Positions 19,259 through 29,212 of a stretch of 64,000 nucleotides of DNA are shown one piece after another. The number at the start of each line of letters is the position of its first letter. Within the stretch, counting starts at the first letter, position 1. The notes under the pieces were generated by a model. It did no database searches and was not told the DNA's origin. It was given only the letters and a program-made list of their open reading frames with translations. A program made the position numbers and the translations under genes. The stretch spans positions 230,296 to 294,295 of the forward strand of contig NZ_KK211416.1 of NCBI RefSeq assembly GCF_000622245.1. Direction: 5' to 3'. The DNA is from Fusobacterium perfoetens ATCC 29250 (GTDB lineage: Bacteria; Fusobacteriota; Fusobacteriia; Fusobacteriales; Fusobacteriaceae).

Positions 19259-19681
19259 ATGGAAGTTACAGAAGATTTATGGTGGAAAACCTTTGAGAAA
19301 TATGGAGAAAAATTTGCAGAGGCAAAACCTAATTATGATAATTTAGATGAAAAAACACAGGAAATAGGAGCATTATTCCAATATGAATTAGATATTTATA
19401 ATGGTGGATTTCTTCAAGCATTTTGTAATTGGGGTTATAATTCTTATTTGTTAGAAATAAAAGCTCTTGAAAAAATAGGAGCTAATAATTCTAAAAGAAT
19501 TTTAGAAGAGTGTTATTCTGTTATAGTTAAACTTGAAAATGATGATAGATTAAAAGAATTATGGGATATACCTAAATATTTAACTATAGAAGATGAGGAA
19601 AAATTAAATTCTCTTGGTGAAGAATATTGGGAAGATGAAGATAATATAATGGAAAAAATGTATAATTTTTATATTAAATAG
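19259..19681 (+). CDS. DUF4375 (DMP19-like) protein
   Basis: 140 residues, helical. IGALFQYELDIYNGGFLQAF then CNWGYNSYLLEIKALEKIGA is the DUF4375/DMP19 signature (an NGGF motif followed by a Leu-Glu-x-Ile-Gly-Ala helix). Proteins of this family are found as immunity-type or DNA-mimic-like proteins. The gene uses an AGAGGTG site; the same TAGAGGTGTAATATG string precedes both this gene and the next one. Confidence 0.75.
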   Translation: MEVTEDLWWKTFEKYGEKFAEAKPNYDNLDEKTQEIGALFQYELDIYNGGFLQAFCNWGYNSYLLEIKALEKIGANNSKRILEECYSVIVKLENDDRLKELWDIPKYLTIEDEEKLNSLGEEYWEDEDNIMEKMYNFYIK

Positions 19682-19690
19682 AGGTGTAAT

Positions 19691-20224
19691 ATGGAAAAAT
19701 TAAGAGTAGATGATTTTGAAATAGAGGAAAATGATTGGGGATATTATTTTACTTCTTATATTGATTTTTTAGGACAAAAATCAGAAGTACTTTTAAACTA
19801 TGATACAGAAGAAGAAGTTTCTGAAAGCGAATTAAAAAATATTTTAAATAAATCTTTAGAAAAAATAAATACTATTCTTGAAAAAGCTGAAAAAAATAAA
19901 GTACAACTTATGGAACTTTTAAAAGGAGGAGATTATATAAATCTTGCAACAAAATGGGTAAAATGGGAAGAAGGAGGGATAAAAGACGACAAAGAAGAAA
20001 ATTGTTATCTTATAAATGGTACTAAAGTTTATACTCCAATAACTGAAGAAGATTTTGAAAAAAGTATGAATTTTACAGAAATTGCAACTGATATTTATTC
20101 AGATGGAGAAATAGAACTTTTGTCAGTATCTCTTACTTTTGAGCCTGATTATTTTGTAGGACATTGTATAGAATGCTATATAGAAGAAGACGGAAGTTTT
20201 TCAATTAATGGTTTAGCTGGATAA
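19691..20224 (+). CDS. DUF2262 domain protein
   Basis: 177 residues. The C-terminus (LLSVSLTFEPDYFVGHCIEC then YIEEDGSFSINGLAG) matches DUF2262, whose members end in a PDxFxGH-I motif and a Leu-x-Gly tail. The N-terminal half is a beta-rich domain followed by a charged helix. Immunity-type family in polymorphic toxin loci. Soluble. Confidence 0.73.
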   Translation: MEKLRVDDFEIEENDWGYYFTSYIDFLGQKSEVLLNYDTEEEVSESELKNILNKSLEKINTILEKAEKNKVQLMELLKGGDYINLATKWVKWEEGGIKDDKEENCYLINGTKVYTPITEEDFEKSMNFTEIATDIYSDGEIELLSVSLTFEPDYFVGHCIECYIEEDGSFSINGLAG

Positions 20225-20234
20225 GGAGGTAATT

Positions 20235-20720
20235 ATGGGGGCTTGGGGTATAAAAGCATTAGAAAGTGATGAGGGATTAGATGTTGTCGATGTTTTAAGA
20301 GAATACCTTGAAGGATTTAAAAATAAGAAAGTGATTACTTTAAAAGAAATAATAAATTTAATGATTGAAGAAGGAATGTTAGGAGAAACTTTTGAAGATA
20401 TAGAATTTCTTTATGATAATACAGCAATAGCTATATCAGAACTTTATTTTGATTTTAAAGAAAATGGAAAATTAGATTATGACGACGAAGAGGAAGGTGA
20501 AACTACTTTTTCTAAATTAGAAAAATTTTCTAGTGATAAAAAATCTTTAAAATACCTTATTGATTATTTAACTAATATTTATAATAAAGTTCCAGATGAA
20601 GATGGCGAAAGAGAAATAGTAGATTTGTGGTATGATAATGGACAAAATCCAAGTTATGAAGAATGGTATAATCATCTAGGTTCTTTAATTGAAAAATTAA
20701 AAGCTGAATATAAAAGCTAG
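20235..20720 (+). CDS. DUF4259 domain protein
   Basis: 161 residues. MGAWGIKALESDEGLDVVDV at the very N-terminus is the hallmark of DUF4259 (MGxWGxxxxxxDxxLD). The rest is helical and acidic. The family occurs widely among immunity genes. AAGGAGGT precedes ATG 20235, only 10 bases after the previous stop. Confidence 0.82.
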   Translation: MGAWGIKALESDEGLDVVDVLREYLEGFKNKKVITLKEIINLMIEEGMLGETFEDIEFLYDNTAIAISELYFDFKENGKLDYDDEEEGETTFSKLEKFSSDKKSLKYLIDYLTNIYNKVPDEDGEREIVDLWYDNGQNPSYEEWYNHLGSLIEKLKAEYKS

Positions 20721-20731
20721 GAGATGATTAT

Positions 20732-21271
20732 ATGGGAAAAGTCTATAAACTTAATAGTGAAAAATCTTTAGCCCATCAAGTTTTAGAATATGCTGGTTGG
20801 TATGAGGGAAGAAAAGTAGATATAGAAAAAATAGTAGAGTATTACCAGAAGAATGATTATATTCTAAATGACTTTGCTAAAAAATTTTTACAAGAATTTT
20901 TAGGGATAAAAGAGGATTGGTTTTTCAAATATATAGGTAAAAATGGAGAAGTACGAATAGGGGGAAATGATTTTAGCTTTTCCATTCCTTATGATTTACC
21001 TTTTGAAGAACAAGATAAAGAATATGAATTAAAACAAATTCCAGAAGAGGTAAGAGATAAAGTAATTCCAATAGTTGAAACAGGTTGGCATATTGGTGGA
21101 ACTTTATGGATAGATGATAGAGGAAAATTTTATCATACTCTTTATTATAGAAATGATTGTATGGAACAGTATGATTCTATCTTTGATTACTTAGAATATA
21201 ATTTTAGGCACTATTTAGGAAATGAAATTTATGTAACTTTTGAAAATCAAAGAGATTTAGAGAAAAATTAA
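20732..21271 (+). CDS. SUKH-3 family immunity-type protein
   Basis: 179 residues. AHQVLEYAGWYEGRKVDIEK at residues 11-30 and KVIPIVETGWHIGGTLWIDD then RGKFYHTLYYRNDCM give a clear SUKH-3 match. Second SUKH-3 gene of the array (first at 9389); the two share motif order but little exact sequence. Confidence 0.82.
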   Translation: MGKVYKLNSEKSLAHQVLEYAGWYEGRKVDIEKIVEYYQKNDYILNDFAKKFLQEFLGIKEDWFFKYIGKNGEVRIGGNDFSFSIPYDLPFEEQDKEYELKQIPEEVRDKVIPIVETGWHIGGTLWIDDRGKFYHTLYYRNDCMEQYDSIFDYLEYNFRHYLGNEIYVTFENQRDLEKN

Positions 21272-21276
21272 TATGA

Positions 21277-21837
<561 letters not shown>

Positions 21838-21849
21838 GGGGAAAGAAGT

Positions 21850-22578
21850 ATGAGTTTATTAAAACAAGATTTTTTTACAATAAATAATATTCCTGTAATT
21901 TTATGGGGAGAAAAGAGTAATAAAATTATAATAGCAGTTCATGGAATGATGTCAAATAAAGCTGATATTCCAATTGAGATACTAGCTAAAATTTCAATAA
22001 AATATGGTTATCAAGTTTTAAGTTTTGATTTACCAAAGCATGGGGAGAGAAAAAATGAGATAATACCTTTGACTCCTCAAGTTTGTGTAAAGGAATTAAA
22101 TAATATATATGAAAAATTACAAAAAAATTGGGAAGAAATTTCTTTATTTGCCAATAGTTTAGGGGCATATTTTAGCCTTTTAGCCTATAAAGATAAAAAA
22201 ATAGAGAAAGCTTTCTTTTTATCTCCTCTTATAGATATGAGAGAACTTATTGAAAATATGATGAAAGCTTTTGAAGTAACTGAAGCTAGATTAAAAAAAG
22301 AAAGAGAAATAGCTACACCAATAGGAGAAACATTATCTTGGGATTATTATTCATATGTTAAGGAAAATCCAATAACGATATGGACTCCTTTTACACATAT
22401 TTTATGTGGGGATAAAGATGAAATTTGTAATATAGAAACAACTAAAAAATTTTCAAGTCAATTTAATTGTGAATTGGAAATTTTAAAAGATTCAGAACAT
22501 TATTTTTATAAAGAAGAACAATTAAAAAAGTTAGTTGAAGATTTGGAAAAATTTTTAAGTTTAGAAAATAAGAGGTAA
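21850..22578 (+). CDS. Alpha/beta hydrolase
   Basis: 242 residues. KIIIAVHGMMSNKADIPIEI then YGYQVLSFDLPKHGER give the oxyanion-hole strand and following strand. FANSLGAYFS (near residue 100) is the nucleophile elbow with the serine in ANSLG, an acid is likely in ILCGDKDEICN and the histidine in DSEHYFY. No signal peptide, so cytoplasmic. Substrate unknown. Start 21850 follows GGGGAAAGAAGT. Confidence 0.8.
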   Translation: MSLLKQDFFTINNIPVILWGEKSNKIIIAVHGMMSNKADIPIEILAKISIKYGYQVLSFDLPKHGERKNEIIPLTPQVCVKELNNIYEKLQKNWEEISLFANSLGAYFSLLAYKDKKIEKAFFLSPLIDMRELIENMMKAFEVTEARLKKEREIATPIGETLSWDYYSYVKENPITIWTPFTHILCGDKDEICNIETTKKFSSQFNCELEILKDSEHYFYKEEQLKKLVEDLEKFLSLENKR

Positions 22579-22583
22579 AACTT

Positions 22584-23078
22584 ATGAAAAAGTTGATATT
22601 GATGATATTTTTTAGCTTAATAACTTATTCTTTTAGTTATCAGATAGAAGAAAATTTTACAGGACAGATAATAAAAAAATATGAAAATGGACAAGTACAG
22701 TCAATAGAAAATTTTAAAAATGGAAAACTTAATGGGGAGTTTAAAGAATTTTATAAAGATGGGACTCTATCTCAAATAGGAAGTTTTAAAAATGGAGATT
22801 TAGAAAGTATAAAAGCTTTTTATGAAAATGGAAATTTAAAATTTGAAGAAAATTTAAAGGATAGAAAAGGAAAATATAGAGGATATTATCCTAATGGACA
22901 GTTAGAAGAAGAGGGAGAAGTTTTTCAAGGAGAAGAAACAGGACTTTGGAAATATTATAATGAAAATGGAAAATTACTTTCAGAGGGAAAATATAAAGAG
23001 GGTAAAAAGATAGGAAAATGGAAATTATATAATCCTGATGGAAGTTTATTAAAGATAGAAAATTATAAAGAAAAATAG
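22584..23078 (+). CDS. Secreted YwqK/MORN-variant protein
   Basis: 164 residues. A signal peptide (KKLILMIFFSLITYSFSY) is followed by about six MORN-variant repeats of the YwqK type: KKYENGQVQSIENFKNGKLN, EFYKDGTLSQIGSF, AFYENGNLKFEENL, GYYPNGQLEEEGE, KYYNENGKLLSEGKYKEGKK and KLYNPDGSLLKIENY. These proteins are annotated as antitoxin-like in Fusobacterium, but function is unproven. Exported, unlike most array members. Same family as the genes at 39261-45106. Confidence 0.82.
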   Translation: MKKLILMIFFSLITYSFSYQIEENFTGQIIKKYENGQVQSIENFKNGKLNGEFKEFYKDGTLSQIGSFKNGDLESIKAFYENGNLKFEENLKDRKGKYRGYYPNGQLEEEGEVFQGEETGLWKYYNENGKLLSEGKYKEGKKIGKWKLYNPDGSLLKIENYKEK

Positions 23079-23087
23079 GGAGGGACT

Positions 23088-24170
23088 ATGTATAAGATTG
23101 GTTATCTTGGAAATTTTGAAACAGTACCTCAAGTAGTAGAATATATCATAAATGGTGATATTGAAAAATTGGAAGAGGAATATAAAAAAGGTTGGGATAT
23201 AAATAAAAAAATTACTTTAAATGAATTTATAACTGAAACTCCTTTAGAAATGGCTATACAATGTGTCAATGAAAAAGTTATACTATGGCTTTTAGAAAAG
23301 GGAGTGAATGTAAAAGCTGAAATAGATGATTGGGTAACTCCTATTTCAAGTGCAGGACGTTTTTTATCTTCAGAGATATGTGAATTATTAATAAAACATG
23401 GAGCATTAGAAAATTTAACTGAAAGGCAATATAAAAGAATTTATACTGATATTTACTATGGAGAAAAATTTAAAAATATAGATGTTTTTGAGAAGTATAG
23501 AGTAACAGTTAAAAAATATGGAAATAACTGTTTACGACAAGCTATCTATGATAAAAATAAAAATTTAGCTCAAATGTTTTTAGATTATGGAGCTGATATA
23601 AATTACCATGAATATGAGATGGTTTTTACTGATAATTCAACTCCTGTGATGGTAGCTGTTCAAAGAAACTCTCTTGAATTAGTAAAATGGTTAGTAGAAA
23701 AGGGAGCTGATATTACAATTAAAAATAAATTTGGAGAAAGACCATATACAATAGCAGTTTTAAATAAAAATCAAGAGATGATAGAGTATATTAAAAGTTT
23801 AGAACCAGTAGATTTTCATAATGAAGAAGCTAGAAAAAGCATAATAAAAAAATATAAATTGCCAAAAGATATGGTAGAGTTCTTTGATAAGGGAGATTTA
23901 AAGATAGAGTTCTCTGAAAATATTGATAGTAAATATATTGAGTTTTTTAAATTAGAAGATACAGTTGAAATGATTTGGAAAAGAAAAAAATATCTCTCTT
24001 TAGTAAAGGATTTAGAAAATTATTGGTTACATCTTTTATGGTATTCTAAAGAAAAAACTTTGTATATTTTTGATGGAGAGCATGAGGAGATTTATAAAAT
24101 AGGAGATTGGAGCTATTTTATAAATAATTGTGAGGAAATTGTTGAAAAGTTTTTAACTGAAGAACTGTAA
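23088..24170 (+). CDS. Ankyrin repeat protein with C-terminal SUKH-like region
   Basis: 360 residues. Residues 15-240 hold ankyrin units (ETPLEMAIQCVNEKVILWLL, STPVMVAVQRNSLELVKWLV, KFGERPYTIAVLNKNQEMIE). Residues about 250-360, with KKYKLPKDMVEFFDKGDLKI and LLWYSKEKTLYIFDGEHEEI, resemble a diverged SMI1/KNR4-like domain, which I call with low confidence. Cytoplasmic. GGGAGGG precedes the start; 13 bases separate it from the broken membrane gene downstream. Confidence 0.78.
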   Translation: MYKIGYLGNFETVPQVVEYIINGDIEKLEEEYKKGWDINKKITLNEFITETPLEMAIQCVNEKVILWLLEKGVNVKAEIDDWVTPISSAGRFLSSEICELLIKHGALENLTERQYKRIYTDIYYGEKFKNIDVFEKYRVTVKKYGNNCLRQAIYDKNKNLAQMFLDYGADINYHEYEMVFTDNSTPVMVAVQRNSLELVKWLVEKGADITIKNKFGERPYTIAVLNKNQEMIEYIKSLEPVDFHNEEARKSIIKKYKLPKDMVEFFDKGDLKIEFSENIDSKYIEFFKLEDTVEMIWKRKKYLSLVKDLENYWLHLLWYSKEKTLYIFDGEHEEIYKIGDWSYFINNCEEIVEKFLTEEL

Positions 24171-24183
24171 AGGGGCTGATATT

Positions 24184-25746
24184 ATGCTGGAGATATTTAA
24201 AATTAGTGTATCAGAACTTTATAGAAAGTCATTTAGAATAGCTATAATATTTTTATTAAATCTAGCTATTATCTTTGGAATAAATAAATTTGATATAAAA
24301 GTTGAAACCTTTACTATATTTATTCCAGTTATGTTGGGAACAGTTTTTATAGAGGAATGAAAAGGAAAAAGGGGAAAAGATATAGCAATAAATAGTTTAA
24401 TCTATATAGTTATTTTCTCTTTAAATGCTTTTTTACTCTATAAACAGATAGAAATTTTAGATAGAAATGAGTTTTTAAGTAATAGTCAAATACTTTTCTT
24501 TAATCTAAAAACAGTATCTACTGATATTATAGTATCTATCTTTGTTATGGGATTTTTATATTCTTTAGTAAAAGATTTAGAGTGTAGAGTAGCTGTAATA
24601 GATATGTTTAGGTACTTTAAAGAAAAAGCTTCAAGAATTTTAGTCTTATTTTATGGAGTAATTTTTACTTTGTATATCTCTGTTTTAATATATTATGGAT
24701 TAAATACTGATGTTTGCCATGATTTATTAAACTTATTTTTTCTTTTCTTTGTAACAATTTTTATTTGTTTTCTGATGTTAGTTTTTAAAAACTTTCTAAT
24801 TTCAGATAGAAAAGATGAGGTTACTTATAGATTAAGAGAAAAATCTTTAGGATTTTATATGAAATCTATATTAAGTATAGGAGCAGTAATAGTTATATTT
24901 GGAACAGGATTATCTTTTTATTTTGTAATTAGTATTTTGGCAGATAAGATACTTTTATTGATAGTTTGGGGAGTATTAGTTTTATTGGTAATAACAGGAT
25001 TAGAAATTTTAATTCTAAATATGTTAATTAAAATTAATGGAAGAGTTCAACCAAAATCAATGAATGTAAGAAAATTTTTCAATATTTTAATTATTAATAT
25101 TATAGGGGGAATACTCTTAACAATTATTGTATTTATAGAATATAGTATTAATATGAATATAAATTTTATTCTTGAAAATGATTTCTTACATAATTTTTTA
25201 CTTATTCTAATGATAAGTTTTATAGGGTTAGTTATAAATTTTCAAATACTAAGTGCTTTCATTGATAATCCACTTACTTTAGCTTTAAAAGATGGATTTT
25301 ATTTAACTGCAAAATTTTTAAATCCTAAAGTTCTATTAATTTTAATAGGAGAAAATACTTTTTTAATGATTAGTATTCTAAATGGAAGTTTTACAGGGCT
25401 TATATACTTTATAAATTTAATTATATCATTTTATTTAATAGAGTTTTATTTAGATGAAAAGGAGAGTTTAATGTGTAATTACTGCTATAATATTCAACTA
25501 TGGAAGAAATTTGATTCCCCAAAAGAATATTTAGACTGTATTGAATATATTAATCAACTTATAGAAAATGGTAACTTTGAATTAATTAAAGAGGAATCTA
25601 CCTGTTCTCTAAACCAAGTAAAAACTGAAAAAGGTTGGGCTGATGAAATTATGGTTCATATAATACGTTGTAAACATTGTGGACAAATTTTTACTTGTGT
25701 TGTTAATACTTATAGAGGGAGTGGTTCATTTAGAAAAGGGAAATAA
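24184..25746 (+). pseudogene. Membrane protein gene interrupted by in-frame TGA
   Basis: From ATG 24184 (after AGGGGCTGAT) the frame reads 58 codons, meets TGA at 24358-24360, then stays open in the same frame to TAA at 25746. The restored product would be about 520 residues with many membrane helices and a soluble tail bearing two CxxC pairs (CNYC, CKHC), probably a zinc ribbon. The interrupted stretch reads TVFIEE-stop-KGKRGKDIAI, where Trp (TGG) is the simplest ancestral codon. The downstream part alone could be expressed from ATG 24547. No family recognised. Genuine mutation or sequencing error cannot be separated here. Confidence 0.75.
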
Positions 25747-25827
25747 TAAAAATAGTTTTTATAATCTTAAGTGAAAGGAAAGAATAATATAATTAAAACT
25801 CACAAGGAATATTAAATAGGAGAAAAA

Positions 25828-26265
25828 ATGAAGAAAATCATCATTATAGGATTATTTTTTATAAACCTAATATCTTATGTTTTTTGCTATAAAATAGATT
25901 GTATAGATAACACAACAAACAATAAGGAGTGCATTAAAATGAGATGTAAGACATGCAAGGAATTAGGAAAATATGGTTATTCTAATTACCCTACAACACT
26001 TATAGAAAAAGGATTGGTTATAACTTCTTATAAAGGACATGAAATAAAATTTAAAAAAATAATTGTTAAATGTGAAGAATGTGGAGAATTATGGGCTTTT
26101 GAATATAGAGATAAAGCTTATCCAAAACTTCTTTCAAGTTTAAATAAAATTTTTGAAATTGAATATAAAAAAGGCTCTTCTAATTGTACCAGAACTGAAG
26201 ATTTAGATAAAGTAATGAAAGATATTCTAGTAAATATTCCTATAACTCTTAAAGATGAAATTTAA
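25828..26265 (+). CDS. Small CxxC (zinc-ribbon-like) protein
   Basis: 145 residues. The first 20 residues (MKKIIIIGLFFINLISYVFC) look like a signal or anchor segment; the rest has CKTC near residue 40 and CEECG near 73 and resembles a small zinc-ribbon protein. A second in-frame ATG at 25939 has its own AAGGAGT site and would give a 108-residue cytosolic form that begins just before the first CxxC. Both starts are supported, so the true N-terminus is open. The CxxC style echoes the tail of the preceding broken gene. Confidence 0.6.
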   Translation: MKKIIIIGLFFINLISYVFCYKIDCIDNTTNNKECIKMRCKTCKELGKYGYSNYPTTLIEKGLVITSYKGHEIKFKKIIVKCEECGELWAFEYRDKAYPKLLSSLNKIFEIEYKKGSSNCTRTEDLDKVMKDILVNIPITLKDEI

Positions 26266-26303
26266 AAATTAATTAAAATATCAAAAATAAAGGAAATGAT
26301 AAA

Positions 26304-26612
26304 ATGGGAATACAAATAATTTTAATTATATTTTTAATTATGGCTGTTTTTTATACCTTTATATACTTTCTATTTATAAGAAAATATGAAGATTTAAGAA
26401 AACTTTTTATATTGAATAAACTCTATGATATTTTTATTATAATTCCAGGATTTTTTATAGGCTTTTATAGTTTAATATTTTTTAGAATCTTAATTCTTGT
26501 AAATCTTCTAAGCATTATTTATATAGTTATTAAAGTTATTAAAAATAAAGAGCCTAAAAGAAAAATTATATATGCAATAGTTAGTCATTCAGAATGGTTA
26601 ATCTTTTTTTAA
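26304..26612 (+). CDS. Small membrane protein
   Basis: 102 residues with three or four hydrophobic segments (about 3-26, 38-58, 60-80) and a basic loop KVIKNKEPKRK, so an inner-membrane protein. No family recognised. GGAAATGATAAA precedes the start. The 78 bases that follow hold an imperfect hairpin but no clear terminator. Confidence 0.6.
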   Translation: MGIQIILIIFLIMAVFYTFIYFLFIRKYEDLRKLFILNKLYDIFIIIPGFFIGFYSLIFFRILILVNLLSIIYIVIKVIKNKEPKRKIIYAIVSHSEWLIFF

Positions 26613-26690
26613 AAGATTTTATATTTTAAAGATGGCCTGATAAAAAAATCAGACCACTCATTAAGATATAAAACAGAGGAGGAGATTTTT

Positions 26691-27815
26691 ATGAGATATA
26701 CTGAAAATGAAAGAATAGAGATTATAAAATTTATAGAGAAAAATTTTGGTAAAGTTGAGGAGATATATGAAATTGGATATGATAATTATTATTTAGATGT
26801 AGCTCAAATTAATCCAACAGAGGAAAAACCATATTACACACTTATAACTCTTGGAATGGGAGAATATGAGATGTATAACCAAAATAATGAAAATTTTTCA
26901 AGTTTTGCAGAGCTTATGATTTCTTTCCCTCCTGACTGGAATTTTGATGATAAAAATTATACTTGGGCAATAGATGAATTAATACAATTAACATATATTC
27001 CATTTACTTACTTTTTCGCATATGAGTGGGGACATTTAGAAAATAATTTTGAGCCTTTTAATTCTAAAACTAATTTAAGTGCAGTAACTATATTATATCC
27101 AGAAATGAAAGAAGAAAACTCTGGACTTTTAAAACTTGAAAATAGAGATTTACAATTTTATCAAATAGTTCCTTTATATGATGAGGAATATACTTTTGCT
27201 TTAAAAAATGGAATGAAAAATTTATTGTTACTAGATGTAGAGAAAAAAATAAACTATGTTGTAGATATGCAAAGAGAAAAAGTTCTTGAATATTCAGAGG
27301 AAGAAAAAGAGTTGCAAAATGATATTATGGATTCATCAGAATGGCATTTAGGAGATTACTATTCAAAAGGAATAGAGGTAGATGAGATAAATATATATAA
27401 TCACTTAGCTATCTTTCTTCGTTGGTGTATGGAAAATAATTTTTTAAGTGATAATTTCTTAAAAGCTTATGGTAAAGAGTTTGAAAAATACACTTCTCAA
27501 GATTTTATTGATTTAAGAGAGTTGGTAAAATATAGGTTAAAAGGAGATTTAAGAAAATCATTCTTTAATGATGTAGGAAAAGAATTTATTAGATATTACT
27601 ATGACTATGATTTTGATAATGAAGATTTTTTCCCAGGAGATATAGACAACTATGCTAAAAGAATCTTTGGAGAGGAGAAATATTATTCCCCAGAATTAAA
27701 AAGAGAAGCTTATTTATATCTAAATTTTGATGAAAAATATTATCAAGATATGAAAGAGGTTATAGATAAAGTCTATAACAAATGGTTAAAAGAGTTAGAA
27801 AGTTATAAAAATTAG
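26691..27815 (+). CDS. SUFU-domain protein with C-terminal DUF7832-like domain
   Basis: 374 residues. Residues 1-185 fit the bacterial Suppressor-of-fused (SUFU) domain: PYYTLITLGMGEYEM, FAELMISFPPDWNFDD and IPFTYFFAYEWGHLEN, then AVTILYPEM and FYQIVPLYDEEYTFAL. Residues about 215-374, with WHLGDYYSKGIEV and NHLAIFLRWCMENNFLSDNF, resemble the domain I recall as DUF7832. Both halves are immunity-type, so this is a double-domain immunity candidate. GAGGAGGAG precedes the ATG. Confidence 0.75.
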   Translation: MRYTENERIEIIKFIEKNFGKVEEIYEIGYDNYYLDVAQINPTEEKPYYTLITLGMGEYEMYNQNNENFSSFAELMISFPPDWNFDDKNYTWAIDELIQLTYIPFTYFFAYEWGHLENNFEPFNSKTNLSAVTILYPEMKEENSGLLKLENRDLQFYQIVPLYDEEYTFALKNGMKNLLLLDVEKKINYVVDMQREKVLEYSEEEKELQNDIMDSSEWHLGDYYSKGIEVDEINIYNHLAIFLRWCMENNFLSDNFLKAYGKEFEKYTSQDFIDLRELVKYRLKGDLRKSFFNDVGKEFIRYYYDYDFDNEDFFPGDIDNYAKRIFGEEKYYSPELKREAYLYLNFDEKYYQDMKEVIDKVYNKWLKELESYKN

Positions 27816-27824
27816 GAGAATCCT

Positions 27825-28304
27825 ATGGAAAATTATAAGATTAAAAGCAAGATAAATATTTTATCAAAAATAATAGATAGTATTTTTATAAGTTTTTCTT
27901 GCTTTGTAGTTTATTTTGGATTAAAAACAAAAGTTACTTTCTCTAAAAATAGTTATATAATTTTTACAATTTTATTGGCAATTTTTTATGGTTGGATATT
28001 TATAAGAGATTTTATTTTATATAAGACTATGAAGATTACTCATTATGAATTAATATTTTTTTATCCAATTTTAAGAAAAGAAGTTAGAATTAAGAAAAAA
28101 GATATAGAAAAAATAAAATTTATAGAAAGTGAATTTATACCTAAAATTCATCTTTATTATTACAGAGTTAAAATAATTGTAGAAGATAAAAGTTATATTA
28201 TATCCTCAAGAGATTATAAAAATTTTTGGGATATATTAGATAATATAGGGACAAAATTGCCAAAAAGAACTATTGAAAGTTATAGGAGAAATACTAGATT
28301 GTAG
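27825..28304 (+). CDS. Membrane protein with PH-like tail
   Basis: 159 residues. Two membrane helices (about 15-33 and 42-60) form a hairpin; the remaining 95 residues (KITHYELIFFYPILRKEVRI, KKDIEKIKFI, KIIVEDKSYIISSRDYKNFW) look like a bacterial PH-type beta domain. No exact family named. Tightly placed between the SUFU gene and a GNAT gene. Confidence 0.6.
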   Translation: MENYKIKSKINILSKIIDSIFISFSCFVVYFGLKTKVTFSKNSYIIFTILLAIFYGWIFIRDFILYKTMKITHYELIFFYPILRKEVRIKKKDIEKIKFIESEFIPKIHLYYYRVKIIVEDKSYIISSRDYKNFWDILDNIGTKLPKRTIESYRRNTRL

Positions 28305-28319
28305 AAAGGAAGAGATTAT

Positions 28320-28775
28320 TTGAAAATTTTAAAAGTAGAAACTAATAAGAAAAAATATATTGATTTATTGTTATTAGCTGATGAAGAAGAAAAAATGATT
28401 GATAAATATCTTGAAAGAGGAGAAATGTATATTCTTGATGATAATGGAGTAAAGGCAGAGTGTGTTGTAACAGATGAGGGGAATGGAATATTAGAAATAA
28501 AAAATATAGCAACTTTACCTAATTGGCATAAGCAAGGTTATGGAAAGAAATTAATAGAGTTTATAATAAAAAAATATTCAAAAAATTATTTAGTCATACA
28601 AGTAGGAACGGGAGATAGTCCAACTACTATCCCTTTTTATGAAAAGTGTGGTTTTAAAAAATCTCATATTATAAAGGATTTTTTTATTAAAAATTATGAT
28701 AAGCCTATAATTGAAAATGGAGTTCAATTAGTAGATATGATATATTTGAAAAAAATTTTGAAAAGAGGGGAGTAA
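28320..28775 (+). CDS. GNAT family N-acetyltransferase
   Basis: 151 residues. The acetyl-CoA motif is visible: LEIKNIATLPNWHKQGYGKK (motif A, Q/RxxGxG/A type) followed by TTIPFYEKCGFKKSHI (motif B). The start is TTG 28320 after GAAAGGAAGAG. Its substrate is unknown; in this context it could modify a toxin or its target, which is speculation. Its TAA is directly followed by the next ATG. Confidence 0.85.
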   Translation: MKILKVETNKKKYIDLLLLADEEEKMIDKYLERGEMYILDDNGVKAECVVTDEGNGILEIKNIATLPNWHKQGYGKKLIEFIIKKYSKNYLVIQVGTGDSPTTIPFYEKCGFKKSHIIKDFFIKNYDKPIIENGVQLVDMIYLKKILKRGE

Positions 28776-29198
28776 ATGAGTGAGAAAATTTATATAGAAA
28801 GAGAAAGCAAAGTTAGATTGTGGTTTGAAATGTGGTTACAAAAAGAAAATAAGGGTATAGAAAATATATTTTCAGAATCAGCAATTTATATAGAAAGTTG
28901 GGGACCTCAATATGATAATTTATCAGAAATTACTTATTGGTTTAATGAGTGGAATCAAAGAGGAACAGTAAAGAAATGGGATATATTAAAATTTACTCAC
29001 AATAAAGATAAAACTCTTGTTGAGTGGAAATTTTTTTGCGAAATGAATGATGGGGAAATACAAAAGTTTGATGGTATTTCTATAATAAAATGGAATGATT
29101 TTAATAAAATTATTTATTTAAAAGAATTTGGTTGTAATGATGATACTTATAACCCTTATGAAGAAAAGAGAAAATCTAAAAAATATAATTGGTTTTAG
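28776..29198 (+). CDS. SnoaL/NTF2-like protein
   Basis: 140 residues. The order helix-helix-beta sheet with FSESAIYIESWGPQYDNLSE, then ITYWFNEWNQRGTVKKWDIL and TLVEWKFFCEMNDGEIQKFD fits the SnoaL/NTF2 cone fold. No catalytic residues can be assigned. The start codon abuts the preceding stop, so the two are translationally coupled. Confidence 0.72.
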   Translation: MSEKIYIERESKVRLWFEMWLQKENKGIENIFSESAIYIESWGPQYDNLSEITYWFNEWNQRGTVKKWDILKFTHNKDKTLVEWKFFCEMNDGEIQKFDGISIIKWNDFNKIIYLKEFGCNDDTYNPYEEKRKSKKYNWF

Positions 29199-29212
29199 AT
29201 ATAGGAGTAAAA

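Noticed and set aside
9389-21271. Recent duplication of the two SUKH-3 genes
   Set aside because: They share motif order but little exact sequence, so they were probably acquired separately or are old copies.
24358-24360. In-frame TGA as selenocysteine codon
   Set aside because: No stem of SECIS type follows within about 20 bases, and the membrane-protein context does not suggest a selenoprotein. Trp-to-stop change or error is simpler.
26630-26665. Hairpin GGCCTGAT / ATCAGACC as terminator
   Set aside because: The stem has a mismatch and no T run follows; likely a chance palindrome or mRNA structure.
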